A stretch of 64,000 bases of DNA from Onchocerca volvulus (lineage: Eukaryota > Nematoda > Chromadorea > Rhabditida > Onchocercidae). Numbering within the stretch: the stretch's first letter is position 1; every line of letters begins with the position of its first letter. The DNA is taken from assembly GCA_000499405.2 (NCBI GenBank), contig HG738139.1, positions 2,584,976-2,648,975 on the forward strand, in the 5' to 3' direction. Positions 27,401 through 39,815 of the stretch are shown in pieces. The translations under genes and the position numbers were made by a program. The notes beneath the pieces were generated by a model. The model made no database searches. It had not been told where the DNA came from and saw only the letters and a program-made list of their open reading frames with translations.

Positions 27401-30400
27401 ATCATTAATCAAAGTAGAAGAGGTAAAGGATTAGAAAAGGTTTATCGCATTCCACAAAATTGAATTAATCCAATTTCATTGAGCAGCGTTTTGGTGCATT
27501 AAAATGAGTTATGTGATTAAGGCATATAAGATTTGCAAAAAGTTGTAATTTTTTCCAATTCATTTAAAATTTAAAAGAAAAAAACTAGACAATATAGTCG
27601 TATCTCTATAATACTGCGAATATGTACTGAATCATCTTTTTTTGGATATCATACTGAGGTGTTATAAGAATGACGATAAAGTGCATGCTAACTTTGAACT
27701 TATGATAACTTTTGCAATATTCCACTTTTTCTCTCTCTTTACTGAATTCTATGGAATTTCAAAAATCTTGACATCGTTATGTTTTTTAGCGCGTTCCTTA
27801 GCAATTTTATCGTTTGCGATGTGTTAGCCGATTTCGTTTTTTTAAAAAAAAAAAAAAAGAAAAAGAAGCGTTCTTTGCTAAAATTTGACCTAGATCTGTA
27901 CTTTCAGTGAGGTGTATAAATTCAATTTCAAACTGGTTTTTAATTCCCTGTCAAAGTTCAAAGAATTTGAAAATTACTTTTCTGCATCTTTCTCTTTTCG
28001 TAAACATTGATTCATTGCCATGTGCTGGGTTTGTAAAGTGGTTGAACAAAATAGAATTGTGGAATTCGATTAAACAGTTTTGTTTTGGTCGCCATTGGGC
28101 CATTATTAATAACCATTAGCAAATGACAATTAAGGGTTTTTTTTTTTTTTCATTTTGCTTCTAGACGATTCGATTAATAAGTTTTTTATGAAATCCATAA
28201 TTTTGCTGGTTTAATAATTTCCTCTTTAAAAGTTCAGATAAATTGATTTTGATTTAATCAGTGTTGAATATAATAGATTTCAATCTGAATTGTGATTTTC
28301 GGAAAAAAAATTGCATTTAATTTTTACTCATGAATAATCATAAAATCGTCCGGGGAATTTGTCTCTCAATAACAATAAAATTTTGCATGGGACTAGGTGT
28401 AGTCATTCAAGAATAAAATAACCTGCTGCAAATCATCTAGTTCAATTCAGCGATTAGGATATCGCTAATCGGATTGCTTAGGTTAATTTATTTAAATCTT
28501 ATCAGGAATTTATTCTGTTTTATTTTATTATAGTTTTGTCAAATTTTGCGTTATTTTATGAATTAGTATCTTCTAATCTTTCGATTGTTGCTGTGTCCAG
28601 ATGAAATTAAAAAGTATATTAGAATCATTCACAATTATTTACAACTATTATGATCCTTGTTATCTTTTTTTTGTGAATGACTTAATTATTTTTTTAATTA
28701 AAATTCCTTTCGATACTACGGAAATTTTTTTTTGCAGTTCTTTGATTTGAAACTGAAATAAAATTTTTAGAAATTTTCAAAACTTTTTAGTAACCGTTTA
28801 TATCATTGCTTTTCAAGCAATAGTACATATCCCTTTTGTATTAAAACTTTTATTTGCGTATATTTTCTTCTTTCTTTTCACTCTGTTTTTTCGATGCATA
28901 TATATTGCACATCTTTTTATGAAACATTCAAATGATAACATAGATTTAACTGTCATCATTTATTTTCTTTTTTCATCTTCATTTTTTCTTTTTAGAGAGA
29001 AACTGTTCATAAATTTATCATTTTTTTTTTTTTTTTCAAAATTTTCATTTATTTTGCATCATTCGCTAATTCTGCTCTTTTGTCTAGTAAAAATCAACTT
29101 TTCTTTCTGAGGCAAAAACTTGGTCTATTTACGATCAGATATGAAGAGTTATTTTTATTGTTATTTCCGGAAAAAAAAAAGTTGGGAAATCAATGATTGG
29201 CTTTTAAGAAGTTCAGTGAAGTAACTGATGAATGAATCAGTAGTTCAGTGCCCATCTTCTATTTACTTCGTTGTGGAATCAGCTGTTGTTGCTGTTAATG
29301 GTTTAAAAATGATTGATGTAGTGGTAAATAAAAGTGGCATAGAGTTGTTGTATCCATTTAGATTTAGACTGAACACAAATGGAAAATTAGTTTTCGTTGA
29401 TATGATAGATATGAAAATTTCCGAAATTAATGATGGAAAGTAAAAGGTTATAGTCAAAAAAGGTAAAGCCAATGAGAAGGTGAATAAGAAGTTGTGTATG
29501 ATTTTTTTAACATGATTTCAAACTTTTTCTATGTATTTTTTCTTCGAGTTTCTTTCTCCTGAAAAATTCATTTTTATTTAATTGGGAGAAGAATGATTTC
29601 ATTTGTTCACACGAAATTTTATTGACCAGTTATCTAAATTTCATTATTATCACTTCGATTCTTTTATGTCTCTTATCCATCAAGATAAAATTTATTTTGC
29701 AATTGTATTATTTCATCATATACATGCATTTCTTTTGAGTAAAATTATTATCCATTAGATATGTATTTTTTGATTGATTTTCTAAAGCCAAGTTGTTTGT
29801 TACCAGTTTGGTTAGAGAACAGAATAATGATATTCTCGATGACTAGACTTGAACTTCCGTTCACTGCTTGCCTCTTATGCAAAAATTCTTCCTACGTTTA
29901 AGCTGTGTTATTGGTTTCCTTCATCGTATGTAATATCTTCAAATATCTCTCCAGGAAATGAGTCATTGAATTTTTTCTTACTAATGTGATCGCCTAATTT
30001 CTACTTATTTATCATTCCTAGATAGCTTATGTTTTTTTTATGCTTTGTCATTCTTTTGACTTATGATATGATTAAATATGATCAATAGTTATTATTCCAA
30101 TTAATTCTGCTATATGATTAGTAGTTATTACTTTAATTAACTCTATTATATTTTAATTATATTTCTTGATATAATAGAACAATTGGAAGAGCATGGAAAA
30201 TTATAGCATACTAAAGATAGGAAGGGAATAAAGAAAAGGAAAAGAAAATTACTTAGTAACTTACTTTGAATTTCATTTAATTAAAATAATGTTTTGAAAG
30301 CTGAAACATGAAGAGAAATAAGTGTTTAAGAATGAATTAATTTGACCCGCCATCTATTTTGCAGAGTGCTGTTGGAGATATGGATGGATTTTTCAATGGT

Positions 30401-33400
30401 CGACGGCTATTTGCTGCTCCTCGTAATGGGGCTGTTCTAGTAAGTGGTGATCGTCTAAGAAATCCACAAAGCGTAAATATTTTGGGTGAAGACTCAACAT
30501 TCTCCATTTATGGTTTTCCATCACATTTAGATCCCTATCCTAACGATTATTCGCTGTTACGGTAAATTTATCGGAATTTTTTATCAATTATATTTCTGCA
30601 AATTTTATTTGCTTAGCAGATAAATAATCGAAGTATAAGAAAATTATAAGATTATTGAGATGATAAGTTTCTTTTTTTTTTTTTTAATTTTTGAGACATG
30701 TTTGTTCTAAATTAATACAGTGAAAGAAGTGTTTACTTCGGTTCAGGTACAGAGAATACGAACCTATTAACATCCCTGTGGCAGCACCAGCAATTCAAAA
30801 TGAAGGCATTATTGTCCCAATAACTCGTTTCGAAAGTAATAGTAATACCAATAACAGTAATCCTTCTTTGAATCGTCCAGTGATTCGAGAAATTCCTATA
30901 AAAATTGTGCCAGCAACAACAGAAGGTCGTAATCAAACGATGCGACTGAGCTGTCCGACATCATCTTCTTCATCAGTCGTGGGCAAATTTCCAGTAAATG
31001 ATATGGATGAAATGTATGTATTTCATTCAGCAATGAGTGATTAATTGAAACTTCAGTGGTCTAATCTGTCATTGATTTTTTTGTCCAGCAATTCGATCAT
31101 GTGATTAGGACGATTGTGCCGAAGAAATTTCAGTTAGAACTGACTTAATGAAACTCTTTTAGTTTGATGAGTTTGGATGTTAATCAAAGCCCTCAGTCAC
31201 AACAAAAAACTGATATTAATACAAAAGTTTCATTATCGGAAAAACCTTTATACGACAATGTCGCATCAGAAACATCATTTCTGAAGGATTCGTCTCGTAG
31301 TTTATCGGGAACACGACCAGCAAAGCTGCCGGTAGCCGCTGAAACAGTAAGGTTAGAATATTTTCCTATTGTCGAAAATATAAATATTTTTATGATCAGA
31401 ATATAACTGCTGGAAAAAAAAGCCGATAAGAATATTTTTATATTGTAATTCTTAAAATGAATTAGAATTATGGAATTGCTGTGGACCTATTTATCAATTA
31501 TTGAAGTAATTTCAGAATTTCTTTAGATTTAGGAGTATCAGATTATGCAAATGCAATTTGATCATTTCATCATTTAATTTTTGAAAAGTATTCTTACAAG
31601 AAAGGATTATAAATTCGCTTAAGGTTAAAATCAAATGATGGAGGACTGATGGAAGGTGATCGTGTAGTTTGGTTCGATGCAATAGGCATACCACGCCGAG
31701 GAACAGCTCGATGGATTGGTTACTTGCGTGGACATACAAACATCTACGTTGGAGTTGATTTTGTTAGTTCATTTTATTTTGTCGTTTAATTTTTCTAGTA
31801 TTAGAAGTTTTATTCATAACTACAGCTATGTATTTTTCTGGAATTGAGAAATTATCGTAAGAAGATTTCTATTGGTCTGTTTTGATTTTCTCTAAAAGTT
31901 CCGAAGTGAGGATATTTTCTAAAAAACTTAACAACGAATCATTTATAGCTGCATAGCTTCATCCCTTTGAAAAATAATTAGGTTGTGTTAAAAGTGCAGT
32001 GTATATTTAAATATGTATTTAAATATATATACAGTTTGTATTTGCATATATCTGTCTGTCTTTCTGCCTGATTCGCAGATTCTCTTTTTAATTTGTATCC
32101 CCATAACTCTTTCAATGTATTTTTTTTCTTTAAATTATTTTCATTTTAACATATTACTCGTCCAAACTGGATTTTTTCTCTAATTAAAAAAAAATTTTTA
32201 TAAAAATTTCCCAGCAGTTGTTCGGGATTTTAAAATTATACATATATATTTCTTTTTTGGAAATGATATCTACTAGAAAGGCAGTGGGGGTCCTGAAAAT
32301 TGATTACTTAGGTTAGCCTAGAAAGTAGTAATGTACATATGGCCATGGAAATCATTGCAAACGGTAGAAAATGTGACAAGTTGTTAGGAATAGTGATAAG
32401 CTTGAGATGCATAGAGTAGGAAGGATCCGCAGTTAAGTAGAATAATTTTCTTAAATAGCAGGTCATTTTGATAAAATGAAAACATGAATTTGAAAAAAAT
32501 AAAATATTAATTAATACCAAATATTTCCTATCAAATTTATTTTTGGTTTATTTTTAAAAAAAAGTGATTGGTTTGTAGTATTATAGGATGAAGCAATAGG
32601 TGGTGGAACAGGATATTTTGAAAGTATTGAGTTGTTCCGTTGTGCGCCAAATCATGCAGGTCTATTGCCAATGTCAGTATGCATGAAAGAAATGGATATG
32701 GATAATGAGGAAAATAATACCTCGAATATTAGAAGTCTTCGATTGCAACAATCTTCATCTGAACCGCAGCAGCAACAGCAGCAACAACTATCGTTATCGT
32801 CACCGATTCAAATTCAAAAGGACATATCTTCTTTACGGTCAGAATCGTTAACTGACGAAAAAGAAAATAAGGACACATCGAAATTATCGCAGTTTACTGT
32901 AGGTAAGACCATTTATGCCAAGTTCTTTTTTCTATTTTTTGTTTCCTTTCTGGATTTGTTTTTATTTACAATATAATAAAATGCAATTTTAAGAGCCATT
33001 TTTGCGGATATTCGAATAAAATGTACTATGGATTAGTTCAGATCAGTTTGATATTATCTAATTAATTAAAATTTTCGAAATTACTGTCACAATTGATTCT
33101 GTTGAAGATCGTACCTGATGCAATTCGGAGTAGAAAAAGAATCCGAGATAGGCAAGGCTAAAATAACATATTTTATTCATTTTAACTTTTAGACAATGGA
33201 AACAAAAGAATTAGAAAATTATTAAAATTTAGTACCATTATTTTTTAGGATCATGCGTTGAAGTATTATATCAAAACGAACGGCGGTGTGGTGTTGTTAA
33301 ATGGATTGATAATAATGAATTAATTCAAAGCAATCGATTAGTTGCTGTCGAAATTGTGAGTAAAATTAGTACAAGTTCAATTGAGAAATATAAGCTAAAA

Positions 33401-36400
33401 TTGTATAACTCGAAATTAAAGTTGAAATTGGGGACCTTTAAAGTTTAATTTATAAGATTTAAAGTCCCAAAAATCTTGAAGTGTAAACTGCCATTGCATA
33501 TTGCTCTAAAATATTATCTTTCTCTTCTTGCTCTTATAAATAGTACTTGGTTCCTATCTTTTAAAGGAAGGGAATTTGCCATATAGTTGGCAAACGGTGG
33601 ATGAAGTACGACTTGAAGATGCTCATAAAGCTGGTGTTTTTGAAAGTGCTAGTCCAGATTCAGTGGCTTTTGTGCCATATTGTACACTACGATCGGATGA
33701 TCGTTTCGCTTTGTCTGATACATTTGAAAGTAACAATAACCGTGAGACAAAAACAGGTAAACATGAATCTCGGTAAAATTTCATTATTTTTATAATATAA
33801 AATCTTCAAGAAATAAGGCATTCATAAACTTAGAAAGTCTTTCTTATTTAGTAATGTCATCAAATTTCGGAAGTTTGGATAGTGGTATTGAAGTCCGACC
33901 ATGTTTGCCAGTAAAAAATATGGAGAATTTGCTTGGCCGCATGAAAGGAATCCAAGGTTTCCGGAATAGTTGTTATCTTGATGCGACACTTTATGCCATG
34001 TTTGCACAGTGTTCAGCATTTGATAGGTAATTTGGAGTAATTTGCAAATAATATTCTATATATACATAAATAAAAATATACATATAATATTATTATTAGT
34101 ATTATTATAATATATATATATATATATATATAAATTATGAATAATAGTAAAAGAATGTATAAACAATAATAAATTAATGTCCCTGATATTTGCATATATA
34201 ACATTGTTTAACATTAGATCAAGAATCAAAAGATAATGCACCTTTTTCATGATCTCCTGATATAGAAATATACTCCTACTTAACTGCAAAGGATTCTTAA
34301 AGATTTTGCTTCTCCATATATCATTCTTTCTTTAATTTTTTTTTCCCTCTTATTTTTTTTTTTTTTTTTTGAAATGAAACGAACTTTTCGATGAATTTAT
34401 TCAGCATATTAGAGAGCAGATGTGAAACCGAGGCAGATTCAGTTCATACAGAAGTTACTGATACCTTGAAAACCGAAATTGTTTATCCCTTAAGAAGGTT
34501 TATTCTTAGATTCTTTCTTTCTTTTTTTTTTTTTTTATTCTTGGTTTATTTTGATTTTTTGATGCTTTTTTCTAATTTATGATCTTAATCAAAAATATAG
34601 GTTAGATTTGATTTAGATTTCATTTTGTTCGAGCTGATCATGTGTTAAAATTACGGCGATTGCTGGAAATGTTAATACCTAAAATGGGAGGTTTGACAAC
34701 TGACGAAAAAGACCCTGAAGAATTACTGAATGCTCTGTTCAATACAGTATTACGGGTTGAACCTTTTCTTGTCATGAAGTAATAATTTTCTCGTTTTCAT
34801 GAACTAGAGATATGAATTCTGAAAGAAATTGTTGGCTGTTAATTTCATTCGAAGATTCGAATTCTCTTTTTATGATATTTTGTGACATGAATATTTCTCT
34901 TATCCAGTAGCGTCATCTTGTTTTGACCTCTAATGATACTCGGAAATACAATCTTATTTTAGAAGTTTTCACCTTTTAAATCACTCATTTAGTAAATTGG
35001 GTGATCATTTAGGAATATGACAGATGGCAAAACAAATGCGGCATATATATGTCCGTTAATAACAGAGGATCTTTGGAGCGAACGACAACGTCGACTTATC
35101 AGTGTGCAGGCACTTCTCGAAAGATCACTTTTTGCATCTAATATTCAATTTGCATGTGTAAGTTTGTTTTTAATAAGTAGTAGTAATTTTTCCCAATAAT
35201 TTTTTTAGATTAATATGACTCTTGAATTTTATCATTAATAATAATTCTTATTCTCTTAAAAAAATATTCTATGCTTTGCCAACTTCCGAATTTCATTTTA
35301 TATTTGACCCAAACATTGAAACATTTAAAACTTAATCCAGAACTTTTAATCTATCGATAAAGAGCAGGACATGTTTAATAGTAGTATGAACACTTTTTTA
35401 AATTAATAACTATAATATTTTTCCCTCTATGTAGTTTCATTTTTATAATTTTTTGCATCGAATTGCTTTTCTTTTGTTGGCAAATTAATATTATATTTTA
35501 TTTATTCTTGGATGGACTAGGAAGATGTGAATTACCTATCCCGAAATATCAGTTCAGAGTATTTAGTGGGCTGTGAAAATGATACTTTCCATTCTTTAAT
35601 TTCAGTAGTTTATTTACTGAAATTAAAAGGAATGAGAGATTTTAGATCATAATTTACTCCTTTTTCATTTTATTCATCATAAAAGTCATTGGAAGCTTGA
35701 TTAATAGGGAATAAAATTAATAACATAAAGGTGGTATCTTACAATTTCTTTTAGCAAGCCGTTTATTCAGATGCAATTAAGCTACTATTGGATTGGCATA
35801 CACTAAATGATTGAATATTCTCTGTAATTCTAGTGATAATTTGATAGTCATTGGGTTTCTATCTTTTTTTATTTTTATTTTTTGAAAACTGCTGTGTATT
35901 TAGATGATTTATCATTACAATTCTAGATATTAACTTTTGTTTCAGGAACCTAAAATTTTGATCCTTCAATTGCCACGATATGGGCAGCAGAAAGTTTTTG
36001 ATAAAATATTTCCGTCTCAGGAAGTGGATATTACTCATCTTATTTATGAAGGCAAATTATTTTGGTCTTTAAAATGAATTAGTTTTTTTAAATCTGTATG
36101 TCTTATTACTATTTTGTTGAATTCTTACTTTCCAAGTCTGCTTTTGGAAAGATCTCTCAAAGTTCCAGTTACATATTCCAACTATGAGAATATATTAAGC
36201 TTTACAGATATTAATCAATTTAACATGGAAATCAGGATTTTTTTGTATTTCCGGTCAGAAAGTACTTTATAGCCTTTTTTATAATTTTTATAATTTTCAT
36301 ATTTTTGGTGAACTAGAATTAGTATTTATTATGAAATGCATTTACAGGTAAACGACCTTGTATAAATTGTGGCAAGCGTGCCGATATGATGTGTCCTGAA

Positions 36401-36511
36401 TGCTTCCTGACAAAGGAAGTTTTCATGTGTGAAGTGAGCTTATTTTTGAAAAGTTGAAATTTTCTTAGGATTTTTTGTTTCTATACGTTATCAAAGACTT
36501 AAAATTCTGAC

Positions 36512-36556
<45 letters not shown>

Positions 36557-37586
36557 CAAAAAGTCTGACTTTAATTTTTGTATTCATGTACATCTTTTAT
36601 ATTTTCAAATATATATATGTATAATCAGAAAGTCTGACTTTAATTTTTGTATTCATGTACATCTTTTATATTTTCAAATCTTTTGAATTGTTTGAAATGA
36701 TTTTTATGACTGATTGACCAAGAATTCATTGCTTCTTTTCTTCAACGAGAAAGGAATAAATCTTTAAATAATTTGAATTTCAGGTGACATATTGTGGTGT
36801 GTGTTATGAACAAGCCCATAATGGTTTGGATCATCAACCACAGCAGTTATCCGCCAGGAATAATACGTTTTCAACATCATCATCCTTGTCACTTTCTCGA
36901 CGAATGCAAGTACCACAAAAGAAGCTTCAACTTGCATCTGTTCTTTGCATCGAAACTTCACATTATGTAGCATTCGTGCATGCTCTTTGCGCCAATAAAT
37001 GGGTATTTTTTGATTCGATGGCCGATCGAGTGGGTCTTTCTGATGGTTATAATGTTCCACAGGTTTGCATATTCTTCGTTCTTTTTTTCTTTCATATATA
37101 ACAAAATCCTAATCATCCACAGTTCAGTGGATTAAAATAAGTATATTTGGATATTATAAGTTCTATATGGGTTTTAAAATCAGCGAAGGATTGCATTAAT
37201 AACAGAAAACTCATCAAAAATAGCAAAATTCAATTGAAATTAAAGCTCTTATCGTTGTATTTTCGAGTTTCTTAAATATAATCCTTAAATTTTTGGCAAA
37301 GATAGTCGGAGTTTCTAAAAATTTGAGCACATCAAATATTATTAGTCTTGAATTTTAGATATATTTTTTGAACATTTAGGTGAAATTGTGTGAAAAAATG
37401 TCAAATTGGTTGAGTGATGTTGGCTGGTGTAAAGTTCGCGACTGTGTCAACCGAGAAGGACATTTGCCGAACGATGTTGAAAGCGATTCAGATTTGATGC
37501 GTTTATTAAGTGATTGCTACATTTGCTTCTATACGGATGAAGAGAACAAAAATGAAGGTCTCAATTTATCGCGTTTTTTTTCATAA
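24430..37586 (+). CDS. cyld-1: CYLD-type deubiquitinase with CAP-Gly domains
   Basis: Exons: 24430-24488, 24642-24752, 25183-25321, 25869-26030, 26265-26402, 26935-27051, 30365-30561, 30747-31013, 31163-31351, 31624-31762, 32587-32902, 33249-33355, 33567-33756, 33852-34026, 34405-34497, 34617-34778, 35013-35157, 35946-36051, 36348-36433, 36784-37062, 37380-37586; 1127 aa (human CYLD 956). Three CAP-Gly-like modules lie near residues 195-245, 465-540 and 612-690, the second with GGGTGYFES. The USP domain has its Cys box GFRNSCYLDATLYAMF (Cys about 751), a CYLD-style Cys-rich insertion (CINCGKRADMMCPEC...CGVC) and His box ETSHYVAFVHA (His about 1026) with WVFFDSMAD. CYLD removes Met1- and Lys63-linked ubiquitin. 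A seven-Gln run follows CAP-Gly 2. The intron after 36051 needs a GC donor. Intron 6 is 3.3 kb. AATAAA lies at 37729-37734. Confidence 0.93.
27052..30364 (+). other. Large intron 6 of cyld-1
   Basis: This 3.3-kb intron is much longer than its neighbours. I read it on both strands and found only AT-rich sequence, T-runs and short open frames without family features or paired splice sites. A frame of 71 codons at 29228-29443 is unsupported. It may hold enhancers or an internal promoter, but nothing visible proves this. Confidence 0.5.
34110..34132. repeat. (TA)n microsatellite
   Basis: A short TA dinucleotide run in the cyld-1 intron directly after the catalytic-Cys exon. Confidence 0.9.
36517..36679. 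repeat. (TA)n run plus a 60-bp direct duplication in a cyld-1 intron
   Basis: A TA run at 36517-36554 is followed by two nearly identical copies of about 60 bp, 36551-36610 and 36620-36679, which differ at about one base and have a period of 69. Both contain agtctgactttaat. They lie in the intron between the zinc-insertion exon and the His-box exon. Confidence 0.85.
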
Positions 37587-39815
37587 ATTTTTCATTGCTT
37601 CTTTTCTGGATGGGAATCTGTATAAAGCTGGAAAGAACTTACAATTTTTTAAAGGAAAAATCAGAAATTGAAGACTTTTTATTATCGTTACAGGAATTGT
37701 TTATGTCGGCTTTGAATAATTGAGATTTAATAAATTCCCAACAAACACTTGGAGAAAAGTTCATATTTTCTAATTTTTTAATTTCCGAAAAAATCTGAAA
37801 CTTCCTTTGTTCAGCAAGGAATTCTTTTCTTCATGAGTCTCTAACTTTCTGAAATTTCTATCACTATTTCCACAAACTCTACAAATTTGTGACATCCAGA
37901 AATATTAGAAAAATGACTTATTTTGCAACTGCTTGCTAATTTTTTACATTGTAATTATGTACCAAAAAAAGACTGTATTATAGTTTGCAAATTGTAGATA
38001 GCTTACACATATCATTTGTACGCGTTAAAATTACTGTTGTAAAAAAGTTTAATTAGAAAGAACTGAATCACTTAGATAATGTATTTATTTTTGTCTTGTA
38101 AAAATGTATCTCAATCATTAGTTCAATTATGAATATTTGCTTATCAAACATATCATTTCTATAACGAGTTCTTTGATTCCGGTTATTCGATTTTACGCAT
38201 GATCTCCTTGATATTTTCTTCCATATCCATGTTACAGAACAAACGAACTTTTTCACAGATTGCTTACTTAGGGTTCGACATCTGATCTAATTGATTCATG
38301 CTATTCAGAAACCTTTTAGCTGATTCATATTACCTGGAGCTCTTATCTAGAACCGTTTTTATGGCTTTGATGCAGTAAACAGTCCATTAAGATTTTAATA
38401 AATAAATTAGTTTTGGCATCAAATGAGCAAATGCTGTTAAAATGTCTCATTAATGGTTTCGTTCACTGTTTTGGGACATAATGATGAGAGAAAGATGGAA
38501 ATCGTTGAAATTAATGATGCTTAGGTATCCTCGTAACCTGGCAAATGAATTCCATTTCTCTTTAGACTCCTGTTGACAGAAAAACATTTAGATGCTCAGA
38601 ATCGGAGGATGAAATAAAACATTTTAGTAACAGAATAAAAGGTTATTGGTTTTTGAAATAAATCTGTTGGATGATACAAATTTTTGTCGTATCCTTGAAA
38701 CTGTTTATTTTCCGACTTTTCTTTTTTCTCTTCTGCTTTTTTCCGCATGAATCCTTAAAAAAAAAAAAAAAAAAAAAATCTTCAAGAATGAGAAAAATAA
38801 GCACTCGAAAATTTTTAAATATAAATATTTAATGCCTTCTTAATATGAGAATTCTCCAAGAGTTCCAACATATCTCATTTAAATCAGCAGTATCAATAAA
38901 TACGCGAAAATCATTTCCATTAAGTTCGCATACTACAAAATTTTAGAAATTTCTTACGAACAACGATGTTTTTACAAGAAACCTAATTGTAACGGTCATG
39001 CGGTTAAATTGCTATGAATTAGCAATCCGTCATAGTAATCACTCTAATATTTAATAGACGCGGCAAATGAAAATTTCAAAATTCATTTTGAATTTATAAA
39101 AAGAACAAAAAAGGACAAAAGGCAGACAAGAATGATAGCAATCAGCAGTGCTATTGTGGCACAATTATTAGTTGTTATTCTTATCTTAAATATTAAGTTT
39201 AAGCTGTGCAGCAATCTTTTTTAATCAATAAAAAATCTAGAATATAAATAAAATAACATCTAAACATAAAATCCATATTCAACATATTTTAAATGAATCA
39301 TTCTCTAGGGATTTTCCTAACAACTAAGAAGTTTCTCGGAGAATAGCCACTTAGCGATGAAGATGAATAACCGAAAAATAGAAAAAATCAGAACTGCAAA
39401 TAAGAATCTAAAAATAAATCAATCATTTTCTAAAATGTTATGGACAACATTCTTCGAAAACAAGCATCAAAGTTTCGGCTAAATTGATGAAATAAAACTC
39501 CGCTACACGATTGTCCAAAAACTGAATTCTTAAAATTTTGTTCAGTTTCGACTACGATGCGGAACGTACAAAACTACTTTAATTAGTAGGGAAATTGTAA
39601 ATTCAGTAATTTCGCAATAAATCTCGTAGTAAAATTAGTTTAAAATGTCACAACAAAAATTAAACAATTTCTCATTCAAAGTACTTAAACGGTATATTTG
39701 CTCAGTAAACAATATAATTGAAAATAAGTGTTTTAATATTCAAATTCTGTTAATAACATAGAAAAAATGGGCTAAAAATTTAAAAAGGAGAAATATAAAT
39801 GGTGAGTAAACTGAT
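37587..39815. other. Intergenic region between cyld-1 and the Nnf1-like gene
   Basis: This is 2.2 kb between converging genes. It holds the cyld-1 polyadenylation signal (37729-37734), a poly-A tract near 38758-38777, and otherwise unremarkable AT-rich DNA. Short open frames, such as one of 62 codons at 38068-38256 on the minus strand, have no family features. Confidence 0.5.

Noticed and set aside
29228..29443. 71-codon open frame in cyld-1 intron 6
   Set aside because: No convincing acceptor and donor pair in phase with the neighbouring exons, and no CYLD similarity.
38068..38256. 62-codon minus-strand open frame
   Set aside because: Length is expected by chance and no family features or splice sites support it.
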